From Phyllobacterium zundukense (lineage in GTDB: Bacteria; Pseudomonadota; Alphaproteobacteria; Rhizobiales; Rhizobiaceae), in contig NZ_CP017940.1 of assembly GCF_002764115.1 (NCBI RefSeq), forward strand, positions 3,880,501-3,944,500: a stretch of DNA of 64,000 nucleotides. Reading direction: 5' to 3'. Below the pieces are notes generated by a model. The model saw nothing but the letters and a program-made list of their open reading frames with translations. It searched no databases and was not told the origin of the DNA. Below are positions 39,197 to 48,614 of this stretch, piece by piece; the first letter of the stretch is position 1, and the number at the start of each line of letters is the position of its first letter. Made by a program: the position numbers and the translations under genes.

Positions 39197-39670
39197 ATGA
39201 CCAAGAAGACCGGAGATGAACACGCCATCGACATTTCTCTGCTGCATCTGAGTGATGCTCATGAATTCGCGCCGCTGCTTGCCAGCTATGCCCAGGCCTT
39301 GAAACGCGGTGCGCCGCGCCGTCCGGACGATTACTATGCGGAAAACCTCCTGCGTGACCGCGCTGCGGAAATCGCCGGTGCGCGTCTGGACGGTCATCTC
39401 GTCGGCTTCGTCATCTTCTACGATCTTCCCGAGCCGGTTTCCGGCATGCGCGCCGGTCAGGTGGACCATATCTATGTGCATCACGATCACCGTGGCAAAG
39501 GCATTGCCAAGGCCCTGATCGATGTCCTCGCCGACAAGGCGGAGGAGCGCGGCTGGACCAAGCTCTCGCTCAATGCGCCGCGCGTGCCGGAGGACGGGCG
39601 CAAACTCTACGAACAGGTCGCGGCGCCGGCCGACTGGACGAGCTTCATCATACGGTTCGGTAACCAATAG
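39197..39670 (+). CDS. GNAT family N-acetyltransferase
   Basis: A 157-residue acetyltransferase. The core motif A, with acetyl-CoA loop, is DHIYVHHDHRGKGIAKALID (Q/RxxGxG/A as HRGKGIA). Before it is GFVIFYDLPEPVSGM, and after it GWTKLSLNAPRVPEDGRKLY. ATG 39197 with GGACGGA upstream is used; the frame is open further 5' without a better site. The acetyl acceptor is unknown. Confidence 0.85.
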   Translation: MTKKTGDEHAIDISLLHLSDAHEFAPLLASYAQALKRGAPRRPDDYYAENLLRDRAAEIAGARLDGHLVGFVIFYDLPEPVSGMRAGQVDHIYVHHDHRGKGIAKALIDVLADKAEERGWTKLSLNAPRVPEDGRKLYEQVAAPADWTSFIIRFGNQ

Positions 39671-40043
39671 GAGCAGATCAACGCAGGGTAGCCGCAACAT
39701 CAGCGGCATTCTGCGGGCGACTTGGTTTGTCGCATACCAACAGCGATAAAATGAGCCAGAATAGTGCAATCGGAACGTTATTCGGACAGACTCACTCAAA
39801 TATTTTTTTGCACCACACAGTGCCGGAAATTTGCCCTTACGAGGCCGGTTTGCATGCTTTAAACGATTGAATTTTAAGCAGAAACCTTAATGACTTGCTA
39901 TTGTGACCAATTCGCCGCATGAGGGGGCGGAATGGGGCTTTGACGCAGTGCAAAAACCGGATTAAAACCCTTCTAAATTGCCTCTATCCAGCCTTTTCGG
40001 CCCTGCCCGTCTAACCAGATGCGGCGCTAATCTTGGGGACGCC
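39671..40043. other. Intergenic region upstream of sdhC
   Basis: 373 bp without a gene. It holds a small stem GCCGC/GCGGC (39691-39707) just after the GNAT stop, an AT-rich middle part, and the sdhC promoter listed separately. Nothing else stands out. Confidence 0.6.
39940..39968 (+). promoter_or_regulatory. Predicted sdhCDAB promoter
   Basis: TTGACG (39940-39945) and TAAAAC (39963-39968) with exactly 17 bp between them, a good housekeeping-sigma match for an alphaproteobacterium. The inferred start near 39975 would give a leader of about 70 nt. Confidence 0.55.
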
Positions 40044-40442
40044 ATGAGCAAGACAAATCTACACGCAAACCGGCCATTGTCGCCGCATTTGCAAATCTAC
40101 AAGCCAATCCCAACCATGGTCATGTCCATCGTCCACCGGATCACCGGCTCGGCGCTCTATGTTGGCACATTGCTGGTTGCCTGGTGGCTGATTGCGGCGG
40201 CGACGAATGAGGAATATTTCAATTTCGTCAACGGGATTTATGGTTCCTGGTTCGGCCGCCTGGTGCTGCTCGGCTATACCTGGGCTCTCATTCACCACAT
40301 GATCGGCGGCATACGCCACCTGATCTGGGATACGGGTCGGGGCCTGGATAAGGACACGACCACGAAAATGGCCTGGGCTTCGCTCATTCTTTCCGTCGCT
40401 CTGACGATCCTTGTCTGGATCGCCGCATTCACAATAGCTTAA
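40044..40442 (+). CDS. sdhC: Succinate dehydrogenase cytochrome b556 subunit
   Basis: A 132-residue membrane anchor with three helices. The quinone-side signature is NRPLSPHLQIYKPIPTMVMS followed by IVHRITGSALYVGTLLVAWW. The heme b ligand histidine is in WALIHHMIGGIRHLIWDTG. It anchors SdhAB and passes electrons to ubiquinone. ATG 40044 (MSKTNLHANRPLS) follows GGGGACGCC. First gene of sdhCDAB. Confidence 0.95.
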   Translation: MSKTNLHANRPLSPHLQIYKPIPTMVMSIVHRITGSALYVGTLLVAWWLIAAATNEEYFNFVNGIYGSWFGRLVLLGYTWALIHHMIGGIRHLIWDTGRGLDKDTTTKMAWASLILSVALTILVWIAAFTIA

Positions 40443-40453
40443 AGGAGGCGGAA

Positions 40454-40837
40454 ATGAGCGATATGCGCACGCCGCTTAAGAAAGTTCGCGGACTTGGTTC
40501 CGCGAAGGAGGGCACGGATCATTTCTGGCGTCAGCGGCTGACGGCGCTGGCCAATATCCCGGTGATGCTGTTTTTCATCGGGCTGATCCTGTCCCTGCAT
40601 GGTGCTGGCTTTGCCGAGACAAGGTCAGCCCTCTCCCACCCGCTGACAGCCCTGGTTCTCCTGATGATGATCATCTCCGGTCTCTATCATATGCGCCTCG
40701 GCATGCAGGTGATCATTGAAGACTACGTACACGGCGAAGGCACGAAGATCGTGCTGTTGATGCTCAATACATTCTTCGCTCTGGCGGTTGGCATTGTCAG
40801 CGTCTTTGCGATCCTCAAGCTGAGCTTCGGAGTTTAA
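40454..40837 (+). CDS. sdhD: Succinate dehydrogenase hydrophobic membrane anchor subunit
   Basis: A 127-residue partner of SdhC with three helices. It begins [20 protein letters not shown] followed by [19 protein letters not shown], the alphaproteobacterial SdhD start. The second heme-side histidine is in [21 protein letters not shown] strong ribosome site (AAAGGAGG) precedes the ATG. It sits 11 bp from sdhC and 8 bp from sdhA. Confidence 0.95.
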   Translation: MSDMRTPLKKVRGLGSAKEGTDHFWRQRLTALANIPVMLFFIGLILSLHGAGFAETRSALSHPLTALVLLMMIISGLYHMRLGMQVIIEDYVHGEGTKIVLLMLNTFFALAVGIVSVFAILKLSFGV

Positions 40838-40845
40838 ACTCTATC

Positions 40846-42678
40846 ATGGCACCAACAGAAAAAATCGGCGGCAAGGCCTATACATTCGTCGACCACAAGT
40901 TCGATGTGGTCGTGGTCGGGGCCGGAGGCGCTGGCCTGCGGGCAACGCTCGGCATGGCCGAGCAGGGCCTGAAGACCGCCTGTATCACCAAGGTCTTCCC
41001 GACCCGCTCGCACACGGTTGCGGCGCAGGGCGGCATTGCCGCCTCGCTCAGCAATATGGGGCCGGATTCCTGGCAATGGCACATGTATGACACCGTCAAG
41101 GGTTCCGACTGGCTCGGAGACACCGACGCGATGGAATATCTGGCGCGCGAAGCGCCGGCAGCGGTCTATGAGCTTGAGCATTATGGCGTGCCGTTCTCCC
41201 GTACCGAAGCAGGCAAAATCTACCAGCGCCCCTTTGGCGGGCACATGATGAATTACGGCGATGGTCCGCCGGTGCAGCGCACCTGCGCCGCGGCCGACCG
41301 CACCGGCCACGCCATCCTGCACACGCTCTATGGCCAGTCCTTGCGCAACAATGCGCAGTTCTTCATCGAATATTTCGCGCTCGATCTCATCCAGGATGAG
41401 GATGGCACGATCACCGGCGTTGTCGCCTGGAATCTCGATGATGGCACGATTCATCGTTTTGCCGCCAAGATGGTGGTCATGGCTACGGGCGGCTACGGGC
41501 GCTCCTATTTCTCCGCGACCTCGGCGCATACCTGTACAGGTGACGGCGGCGGCATGGTCGCCCGCGCTGGGCTGCCATTGCAGGACATGGAGTTCGTGCA
41601 GTTTCATCCGACCGGCATCTACGGCGCCGGCTGTCTGATCACCGAAGGCGCGCGCGGCGAGGGCGGCTATCTCGTCAATTCCGAAGGCGAGCGCTTCATG
41701 GAGCGCTATGCGCCCTCCGCCAAGGATCTGGCATCGCGCGACGTGGTTTCGCGTTGCATGACGCTGGAAATCCGCGAAGGTCGCGGTGTCGGCAAGAACA
41801 AGGATCATATCTTCCTGCATCTGGATCACCTCGATCCGGCGGTCCTGCATGAACGCCTGCCCGGCATTTCGGAATCGGCGAAGATTTTCGCCGGCGTTGA
41901 CCTCACGAAGGAGCCGATTCCGGTCCTCCCGACGGTTCACTACAATATGGGCGGCATTCCGACCAATTACTGGGGCGAGGCGCTCAACCCGACCCCCGAC
42001 AATCCCGACCGCATCCAGCCTGGTTTGATGGCCGTGGGTGAAGCGGGCTGCGCCTCGGTGCACGGGGCCAACCGTCTAGGCTCCAACTCGCTGATCGATC
42101 TTGTCGTGTTCGGTCGCGCAGCCGCGATCCGCGCTGGCGAGGTGATTGATCGCAATGCCAAGATCCCGGATATCAACGAAGCTTCGGTAACGAAGATCAT
42201 GGATCGCTTTGATCGTCTTCGTCATGCCAATGGAAGCACGCCCACAGCTGCCTTGCGCGAAAAGATGCAGCGGACCATGCAGGAAGATGCGGCCGTGTTC
42301 CGCACATCGGAATCGCTGAAGTCCGGCGTTCAACGCATGGAAAAGATCTGGAGCGAGTTGCCGGACGTCAAGGTCACCGACCGTTCGATGATCTGGAATT
42401 CCGACCTGGTGGAAACGCTGGAACTGGAAAACCTGATGGCCAACGCCCTGACCACGGTCGTTGCCGCCGAAGCGCGCAAGGAAAGCCGCGGCGCCCATGC
42501 GCATGAGGATTTCCCCAACCGCGATGACGTTAACTGGCGCAAGCACAGCCTCGCCTGGCTCACCCCAGACGGCGAGGTTACGCTCGGTTACCGTCCTGTC
42601 CACCTTGACCCGCTGGTCAAGGAGGAGGATGGGGGCATCAGCCTCGCCAAGATCGCGCCGAAAGCGCGTGTGTATTGA
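40846..42678 (+). CDS. sdhA: Succinate dehydrogenase flavoprotein subunit
   Basis: A 610-residue catalytic subunit. FAD motif [20 protein letters not shown]; covalent-FAD histidine in [18 protein letters not shown]; substrate arginine and histidine regions [20 protein letters not shown] and [35 protein letters not shown] for the second FAD contact. It oxidises succinate to fumarate at the cytosolic face of complex II. The length is normal and no motif is missing. Confidence 0.97.
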   Translation: MAPTEKIGGKAYTFVDHKFDVVVVGAGGAGLRATLGMAEQGLKTACITKVFPTRSHTVAAQGGIAASLSNMGPDSWQWHMYDTVKGSDWLGDTDAMEYLAREAPAAVYELEHYGVPFSRTEAGKIYQRPFGGHMMNYGDGPPVQRTCAAADRTGHAILHTLYGQSLRNNAQFFIEYFALDLIQDEDGTITGVVAWNLDDGTIHRFAAKMVVMATGGYGRSYFSATSAHTCTGDGGGMVARAGLPLQDMEFVQFHPTGIYGAGCLITEGARGEGGYLVNSEGERFMERYAPSAKDLASRDVVSRCMTLEIREGRGVGKNKDHIFLHLDHLDPAVLHERLPGISESAKIFAGVDLTKEPIPVLPTVHYNMGGIPTNYWGEALNPTPDNPDRIQPGLMAVGEAGCASVHGANRLGSNSLIDLVVFGRAAAIRAGEVIDRNAKIPDINEASVTKIMDRFDRLRHANGSTPTAALREKMQRTMQEDAAVFRTSESLKSGVQRMEKIWSELPDVKVTDRSMIWNSDLVETLELENLMANALTTVVAAEARKESRGAHAHEDFPNRDDVNWRKHSLAWLTPDGEVTLGYRPVHLDPLVKEEDGGISLAKIAPKARVY

Positions 42679-42696
42679 TCAAGGAACCAGAATATC

Positions 42697-43476
42697 ATGG
42701 TTGAACTTGCACTTCCCAAGAACTCGCAGATGCGTCCCGGCAAGACCTGGGATCGTCCGCAGGGCGCGAACAATTTGCGCGAGTACCGGATATACCGCTG
42801 GTCGCCGGATGATGGCGAAAATCCCCGCATCGACACCTATTATGTCGATCTGGACGATTGCGGCCCGATGGTTCTCGATGGCCTGTTGTGGATCAAGAAC
42901 AAGATTGATCCGACGCTGACGCTGCGCCGCTCCTGCCGTGAAGGCATTTGCGGTTCCTGTGCCATGAATATTGATGGGACCAATACGCTCGCCTGCACCA
43001 AGGGCATGGATGAGATCAAGGGACCGGTGAAGATCTATCCGCTGCCGCACCTGCCGGTGGTCAAGGATCTGGTACCGGATCTGTCCAACTTCTATGCCCA
43101 GCACCGGTCGATTGAACCGTGGCTGAAGACTGTGTCGCCCGAGCCCGCTAAGGAATGGCTGCAGAGCCATGAGGACCGCGCCAAGCTGGACGGTCTTTAT
43201 GAGTGCATCCTTTGCGCCTGCTGCTCGACATCCTGCCCGAGCTACTGGTGGAATGGCGATCGCTATCTTGGCCCCGCCGTTCTGCTGCAGGCCTATCGCT
43301 GGCTGATCGACAGCCGCGACGAAGCTACGGGCGAGCGGCTCGACAATCTCGAAGATCCGTTCCGTCTCTATCGTTGCCACACGATCATGAACTGCGCGCA
43401 AACCTGCCCCAAGGGCCTGAACCCGGCCAAGGCGATTGCCGAGATCAAGAAGATGATGATCGAGCGGCGGGTCTGA
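42697..43476 (+). CDS. sdhB: Succinate dehydrogenase iron-sulfur subunit
   Basis: A 259-residue protein with three clusters. [2Fe-2S] ligands are in [20 protein letters not shown] followed by AC, [4Fe-4S] in [17 protein letters not shown], and [3Fe-4S] in [20 protein letters not shown]. It links FAD of SdhA to the quinone site of SdhCD. AAGGAACC precedes the ATG. Last gene of the operon; 3' to it is the hairpin shared with the osmC gene. Confidence 0.97.
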   Translation: MVELALPKNSQMRPGKTWDRPQGANNLREYRIYRWSPDDGENPRIDTYYVDLDDCGPMVLDGLLWIKNKIDPTLTLRRSCREGICGSCAMNIDGTNTLACTKGMDEIKGPVKIYPLPHLPVVKDLVPDLSNFYAQHRSIEPWLKTVSPEPAKEWLQSHEDRAKLDGLYECILCACCSTSCPSYWWNGDRYLGPAVLLQAYRWLIDSRDEATGERLDNLEDPFRLYRCHTIMNCAQTCPKGLNPAKAIAEIKKMMIERRV

Positions 43477-43544
43477 TCCAGCGCTGCCAGCGTTGTTGTT
43501 TGTGGTTCGACACTCACAACGCATCTGATAATGTAATCAGAGTA

Positions 43545-43576
43545 AAATCAAAACGGGCGCCGAAAGCGCCCGTTCT
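43545..43576 (-). terminator. Rho-independent terminator of the OsmC gene
   Basis: ACGGGCGCC-GAAA-GCGCCCGT stem (43554-43575 region) followed on the minus strand by TTTTGATTTT. It lies 22 bp past the osmC stop. The plus-strand side has a poorer T-run (TCTGCATTT), so it may only partly stop sdhB transcripts. Confidence 0.8.
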
Positions 43577-43597
43577 GCATTTAGCCGTTTCAAATAA

Positions 43598-44035
43598 TCA
43601 CGCCAGCTTGGCATCCAGTGTGACCTCGATCGCCCCGAGGGCTTTTGACAGCGGGCAAGTGGCTTTTGCCTGTCCGGCCAGCTTGGCGAAGGTAGCCTCG
43701 TCGATCCCTGGAACATCGCCAACCAGTGTCAGGGCGCTGCGGGTGATTTCGAAGCCGCCGCCCGCAGCCGGGCCTATCGTCACTTTTGCCTTGGCCTCCA
43801 GATTTGCGGCCGGCGTGCCATTCTCCGCGAGAAAATGCGAAAGCTGCATGGCGAAGCATCCGGCATGGGCTGCGGCCAGCAGCTCTTCCGGATTGGTGCC
43901 GGAGGTGCCGCTTTCATCCTGGAAGCGTGCCTTGAAATTATAAGGAAGACCCTTGAGCGCGCCGCTTTGCGTGTCGAGCGTACCGGCACCGTCGGTAAGG
44001 GCGCCTTTCCAGATCGCTGTAGCTTGTCTGTCCAT
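43598..44035 (-). CDS. OsmC family peroxiredoxin
   Basis: A 145-residue OsmC/Ohr-fold protein. The two redox cysteines are in AAAHAGCFAMQLSHFLAENG (about residue 60) and KATCPLSKALG (about residue 127). GTNPEELLAAAHAGC marks the OsmC branch. Such proteins reduce organic hydroperoxides using lipoyl-type thiols. ATG 44035 with AGGGAGAT upstream is chosen. It is divergent from the TerB-like gene. Confidence 0.92.
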   Translation of the reverse strand: MDRQATAIWKGALTDGAGTLDTQSGALKGLPYNFKARFQDESGTSGTNPEELLAAAHAGCFAMQLSHFLAENGTPAANLEAKAKVTIGPAAGGGFEITRSALTLVGDVPGIDEATFAKLAGQAKATCPLSKALGAIEVTLDAKLA

Positions 44036-44216
44036 TTGTATCTCCCTCGTTGGAACTGGTTGCATGGCGTGGAATCACGCCGTCATCAGGCTTGGCGATA
44101 ACGGCTTCGTGCTACCATGGTTCCGTATCATATCCATGGCACTGTATTATTCCATTGCCTATTTTACCGTCCTATTTCCCTTTCGTAGAATTAGCCCTTT
44201 TTTAAGGGTTTTGATC

Positions 44217-44741
44217 ATGCATATTGTCCTCGCAATTCTTGGAATTCTCGGCGGCGGCTTGTTCTGGTGGTACAGGTTAAAAGTGTTGGGTGACGCGGCT
44301 AGCGATGCCATCGACAGTGCCGGGCGTGTGCGTGGATATTTTCGGCGCAGGAAGATACGGCTGCAGGCCGAGCATTCGCCATTGACGGCCATTGAGGATC
44401 CGGTTCTTGCGGCGGCAACTGTGATCTTCGCAATCATCGCTGAAGATATCCTGATCACTGAAGGGCATTTCGATGCAGTGCGGAGCGTCTTAATCGATAT
44501 CAGCAATCCCAGGAAGGCAGACGAGGCGATGATCTATGCCAAATGGGCCTTTATCCAGATTGGCGATACGCCGACAGTTATCGAAAAAACGTCGCCGTTT
44601 CTGCGCCAGCGGCTCAATGATCTGGAAAAAAATGAATTGATTGATATGGTAGGGGTGGCCGCTGCTGCCGTTCCAGTCTCCCACCATTATGGCCAGCGTG
44701 TCAGAAAGCTCAAACAGCGGCTTGGCCTACAAGTCGACTGA
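44217..44741 (+). CDS. Membrane-anchored TerB-like protein
   Basis: A 174-residue protein with one N-terminal helix (IVLAILGILGGGLFWWYRL), a basic linker (GRVRGYFRRRKIRLQ), then an alpha-helical domain reminiscent of TerB: DPVLAAATVIFAIIAEDILI followed by TEGHFDAVRSVL, and later LIDMVGVAAAAVPVS. TerB domains bind metal and occur in envelope stress systems. The assignment rests on pattern alone. The frame is open to 43953, but an earlier start would overlap the osmC coding region, so ATG 44217 is used. Confidence 0.6.
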   Translation: MHIVLAILGILGGGLFWWYRLKVLGDAASDAIDSAGRVRGYFRRRKIRLQAEHSPLTAIEDPVLAAATVIFAIIAEDILITEGHFDAVRSVLIDISNPRKADEAMIYAKWAFIQIGDTPTVIEKTSPFLRQRLNDLEKNELIDMVGVAAAAVPVSHHYGQRVRKLKQRLGLQVD

Positions 44742-44769
44742 TCAACCCAAAATCGAACAGGAAGATCTC

Positions 44770-45810
44770 GTGAAACTGAAAAAGCTTGGCCGTACGGATA
44801 TTGACGTCACGGAAATTTGCCTCGGCACGATGACTTGGGGCGTGCAGAACACCGAAGAAGACGCGCATCGGCAGATCGACTATGCGCTCGAGGCAGGCAT
44901 CAATTTCATGGATACGGCGGAAGTCTATGCCATTCCATCAAGTGCCGAAACCTATGGCAAGACCGAGAATTATATCGGTACATGGTTCAAGAAAACCGGC
45001 AAGCGGGACCAGTTTGTGCTCGCTACCAAGGTCTCGGGCGGCGGCAACAGCTGGATCCGCAATGGAACACGACCGGACAGGAATTCGGTGCGTGAAGCGG
45101 TCGAAGGCAGCCTGAAGCGGCTGCAGACCGACTATATCGACCTCTATCAGGTGCATTATCCCGCTCGCGGCCATTATCACTTTGGCTCCGCCTGGAATTA
45201 TGCCCCGCAGAAACAGGACAAGAACCTGGTCACGACGCAGATCGAAGAGGCGCTTGCCGGCCTTGATGATATGGTCAAGGAAGGCAAGATCCGGCACATC
45301 GGCCTTTCCAACGAGACAGCATGGGGCATTGGCCAATGGCTGAAGCTTGCCGAACGCAGCGACCTGCCGCGGGTTGCTTCCGTACAGAACGAATACAGCC
45401 TGATCCAGCGCGTGTTCGACCTCGATCTTGCCGAACTCAGCCATCACGAGGATGTCGGGCTGCTGGCCTACTCATCGCTGGCTTCGGGTGTCCTGACCGG
45501 TAAATACCTGGACGGGAAAATGCCGGCGGGAACGCGCGGTGCCATCCAGCCAGGCGGCCTTTGGCGCAGCAACGAACATTCCGCGCCTGCGGTGAAGGCC
45601 TATATCGATCTTGCGCGCAAGCACGGTCTCGACGTGGCGCAGATGGCCATCGCCTTTGCTTTGACGCGGCCGTTCATGACCTCGGTTATTATCGGCGCAA
45701 CTTCCATGGAGCAATTGAAGACCGATATCTGGGCAAGCCAGATCACGCTGTCGCCGGAGATCCTAAAGGAGATCGACGCAATCTACCGCCAATATCCGCG
45801 TCCGCTCTAG
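44770..45810 (+). CDS. Aldo/keto reductase (Tas-like)
   Basis: A 346-residue NADPH-dependent TIM-barrel reductase. The catalytic tetrad is in place: Asp/Tyr in FMDTAEVYAIP, Lys in FVLATKVSGGG and His in DLYQVHYPARGHYHFG. The NADP site is TSVIIGATSMEQLKTDI. The long insertion after the histidine and SVQNEYSLIQRVFDLDL are typical of the Tas/YajO group. It starts with GTG at 44770, preceded by CAGGAAG. Its stop touches the stop of the convergent flavin hydroxylase. Confidence 0.93.
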   Translation: MKLKKLGRTDIDVTEICLGTMTWGVQNTEEDAHRQIDYALEAGINFMDTAEVYAIPSSAETYGKTENYIGTWFKKTGKRDQFVLATKVSGGGNSWIRNGTRPDRNSVREAVEGSLKRLQTDYIDLYQVHYPARGHYHFGSAWNYAPQKQDKNLVTTQIEEALAGLDDMVKEGKIRHIGLSNETAWGIGQWLKLAERSDLPRVASVQNEYSLIQRVFDLDLAELSHHEDVGLLAYSSLASGVLTGKYLDGKMPAGTRGAIQPGGLWRSNEHSAPAVKAYIDLARKHGLDVAQMAIAFALTRPFMTSVIIGATSMEQLKTDIWASQITLSPEILKEIDAIYRQYPRPL

Positions 45811-47034
45811 CTAGATCGGCTGGCCCTGCAGTAATTTGGGCGCTGTCGTCGACAATCCCGCGGCCTGGCGGATGAAGAATCCCTTGAGCCGCGGCATCCG
45901 TTCGACAAGTCCGAGCCCGAAGTCGCGCAGGGCGCGGACCGGCACATTGTCGTTGGAGAACAGCCGGTTCAGAACGTCGGTGGTAACGCCCATTTGCACC
46001 GTGTCGAAGCGGCGCCATGTTTGATAGCGTTCGAGTACCGCCACCGAGCCGATGTCGAGGCCGAGGCGGTCGGCATCGACAATCGTCTCCGCCAGTGCTG
46101 CCGCATCCTTGAAGCCAAGATTGAGGCCCTGCCCGGCAATCGGGTGGATGCCATGCGCGGCATCGCCTGCAAGCGCGAAGCGCGGTTTGACGAAATCGCG
46201 CGCCAGAGTCAGCCCCAGCGGAAACGATTTACGTGGGCCTTCGACATGTAGTTCGCCAAGTTTCAGGCCGAAACGCTGTTCGAGTTCGGCCTCGAAGACA
46301 AAATCATCTTCCTTGATCAGCCGTTCGGCATCGGCGGTGCGTTCGGTCCAGACCAGCGAGGAGCGGTTGCCCTTGAGCGGCAGGATGGCGAAGGGGCCGG
46401 CGGGCAGGAAATGTTCTTCGGCGCGGCCATGGTGCGGGCGCTCATGCGCGACGGTGCAGACGATGCCGGACTGGCCATATTCCCAGTCGACCGTCTTGAT
46501 GCCCGCCATGTCGCGCAGGCGGGATTTCACGCCGTCGGCGGCAATCAAAAGCCGCGTGCGCAGGCTCTTGTCTTTGGCATAGTGAACAGTCAGGTGCGCC
46601 TCGCCCTGTTCGAAACCGTTGACGGGCGCGCCTTCGATGAAGGCAATCCCGAGTTCTTCCGCCTTGGCCCGCAGCGAGGCGTTGAGGACGCGGTTCTCCA
46701 CCATGTGCGCAAAGGGTTCGCCCGGTTCGATTTCCCCGTTGAAGGTCAGGAATACCGGCCGCACCGGATCGGAGGTGCGCGAATCGGTAACAATCATTTC
46801 GGTGATGGGTTGCGCCTCGGGCAGGATGGCGTCCCAGCAGCCGAGCCGGTCGAGCATGCGGCTCGCGGCGGCGGCGATCGCCGATGCGCGTGTGTCGTTG
46901 CGCCAGACCCCGGCCGGTGCCGCATCGATGACGGTAACGGTGAGGTGCGGGGCCGATGATTTCAGCGCCACGGCCGTCGCGAGGCCGACATAGCCTGCGC
47001 CCGCAATGATGATATCGGTGCTTCGTTCAACCAT
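45811..47034 (-). CDS. UbiH/UbiF/COQ6-family FAD-dependent monooxygenase
   Basis: A 407-residue flavoprotein hydroxylase. The GxGxxG motif is IIAGAGYVGLATAVAL (residues 10-25), the DG motif is LLIAADGVKSRLRDMAG, and the GD motif is FALAGDAAHGIHPIAGQGLN followed by LGFKDAAALAE. The C-terminal RALRDFGLGLVERMPRLKGFF matches ubiquinone hydroxylases. It probably hydroxylates a ring position in ubiquinone synthesis; which position cannot be told. It abuts the aldo/keto reductase stop with no spacer. Confidence 0.92.
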   Translation of the reverse strand: MVERSTDIIIAGAGYVGLATAVALKSSAPHLTVTVIDAAPAGVWRNDTRASAIAAAASRMLDRLGCWDAILPEAQPITEMIVTDSRTSDPVRPVFLTFNGEIEPGEPFAHMVENRVLNASLRAKAEELGIAFIEGAPVNGFEQGEAHLTVHYAKDKSLRTRLLIAADGVKSRLRDMAGIKTVDWEYGQSGIVCTVAHERPHHGRAEEHFLPAGPFAILPLKGNRSSLVWTERTADAERLIKEDDFVFEAELEQRFGLKLGELHVEGPRKSFPLGLTLARDFVKPRFALAGDAAHGIHPIAGQGLNLGFKDAAALAETIVDADRLGLDIGSVAVLERYQTWRRFDTVQMGVTTDVLNRLFSNDNVPVRALRDFGLGLVERMPRLKGFFIRQAAGLSTTAPKLLQGQPI

Positions 47035-47124
47035 GATTGCCTCCGGTTACCCTATGCGGCGCTTGACTTCACCGCCTCTTCCTGTTGCAAGCGTTGGGAA
47101 CGCGCGAAACAGGAGATGCCGATC

Positions 47125-47994
47125 ATGTCTGACGCCATGAAAGAGCTTTTGTCCATACTCGACCTTGAGACGCTTGAACACAACCTGTTTCGAGGTCGCA
47201 GCCCGCAGGTCGGCTGGCAGCGCGTCTTCGGCGGGCAGGTGATCGGCCAGGCGCTGGTGGCGGCGCAGCGCACCGTCGATCCACTCCGGCATGTGCATTC
47301 GCTCCACGGCTATTTCATGCGTGCCGGCGACCCGAAAGTGCCGATCATCTATGAGGTGGATCGCATCCGCGATGGCTCCAGCTTTACCACACGGCGCGTC
47401 GTCGGCATCCAGCACGGCCATGCGATTTTTTCGCTCGAAGCCTCGTTCCAGATCGAGGAGGCGGGGCTCGAGCACCAGAAGCCGCGGCCGCTCGACCTCA
47501 CTCCGCCGGAACAGCTGATCAGCGACAAGGATCTGAAGGAACAGTATCTGCAGAATGCTCCGGCCAATATTCGCCGTTACTGGGAGCAGGACCGGCCGAT
47601 CGAGCTGAAGCCGCTGTCGCTCACCCATTATTTCTCCCGCGAGAAGCTGCCGCCGGAGCAGAATGTCTGGATCAGGGCCACCGGTCCAGTGCCGGAGGAT
47701 CGCGCCGTGCAGGCCGCCGTCCTTGCCTATCTCTCGGATATGACCTTGCTCGACACCTCGCTCTATGCTCACGGCCGGTCGATCTTCGACCGTGATCTGC
47801 AGGTGGCTAGCCTCGACCATGCCATGTGGTTTCACCGGCCCTGCCGTTTCGATGACTGGCTGCTTTATACGGCAGACAGTCCGAGTACATCCGGTGCGCG
47901 TGGGTTCAACCGTGGTGCAATCTATAGCCGTGACGGTACATTGATTGCATCGACCGCGCAGGAAGGCCTAATTCGTGTGCATCCTGTGGAATGA
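47125..47994 (+). CDS. tesB: Acyl-CoA thioesterase II
   Basis: A 289-residue double-hotdog thioesterase. VGWQRVFGGQVIGQALVAAQ and RHVHSLHGYFMRAGDPKVPI lie in the first hotdog. The catalytic Asp is in LAYLSDMTLLDTSLYAHGRS, with ASLDHAMWFHRPCRFDDWLL and GRGFN-like ARGFNRGAIYSRDG following. It hydrolyses medium- to long-chain acyl-CoAs. ATG 47125 is preferred to 47116 because AGGAG (47111-47115) is nine bases away. Confidence 0.95.
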   Translation: MSDAMKELLSILDLETLEHNLFRGRSPQVGWQRVFGGQVIGQALVAAQRTVDPLRHVHSLHGYFMRAGDPKVPIIYEVDRIRDGSSFTTRRVVGIQHGHAIFSLEASFQIEEAGLEHQKPRPLDLTPPEQLISDKDLKEQYLQNAPANIRRYWEQDRPIELKPLSLTHYFSREKLPPEQNVWIRATGPVPEDRAVQAAVLAYLSDMTLLDTSLYAHGRSIFDRDLQVASLDHAMWFHRPCRFDDWLLYTADSPSTSGARGFNRGAIYSRDGTLIASTAQEGLIRVHPVE

Positions 47995-48115
47995 ACCTTA
48001 ACCATTTGTTCACAATTGCCTACTTTTTAGGCATGTTGCTGAAAAATGCGTAATCATGCTGCATGCGGTTAAAAATATCTAATTATAATCAATAGCTTAG
48101 CATTCAGTTTCGAGT

Positions 48116-48131
48116 CTGGCACGGAACTTGA
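48116..48131 (+). promoter_or_regulatory. Predicted sigma-54 promoter of glnK-amtB
   Basis: CTGGCACG-GAAC-TTGA matches the -24/-12 consensus YTGGCACG-N4-TTGC with the last base A instead of C. It lies 119 bp before the glnK ATG. glnK-amtB operons are classically controlled by NtrC with RpoN. No convincing NtrC site was recognised upstream. Confidence 0.7.
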
Positions 48132-48197
48132 ATACTCCTGACCAGTCACCAACGGCCACAGTCGGCTTGAGGCGATGGGTACAACGCGGGTTGCTGC

Positions 48198-48223
48198 CCT
48201 TCAGGTAATTCCACCTGAGGGGT
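48198..48223 (+). other. Leader hairpin upstream of glnK
   Basis: CCCTTCAGGT pairs with ACCTGAGGGG (one G-U pair) around loop AATTCC, in the 5' leader between the sigma-54 promoter and the glnK start. Its purpose is unknown; it may affect translation or stability. Confidence 0.45.
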
Positions 48224-48246
48224 GCCGCGCAAGCGCAGGGGTATAG

Positions 48247-48588
<342 letters not shown>

Positions 48589-48614
48589 GTTATTTGGGGT
48601 CTAAGGAGATAATA

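Noticed and set aside
40834..42063. Minus-strand open frame of 409 codons opposite sdhA
   Set aside because: Antisense shadow of the flavoprotein gene.
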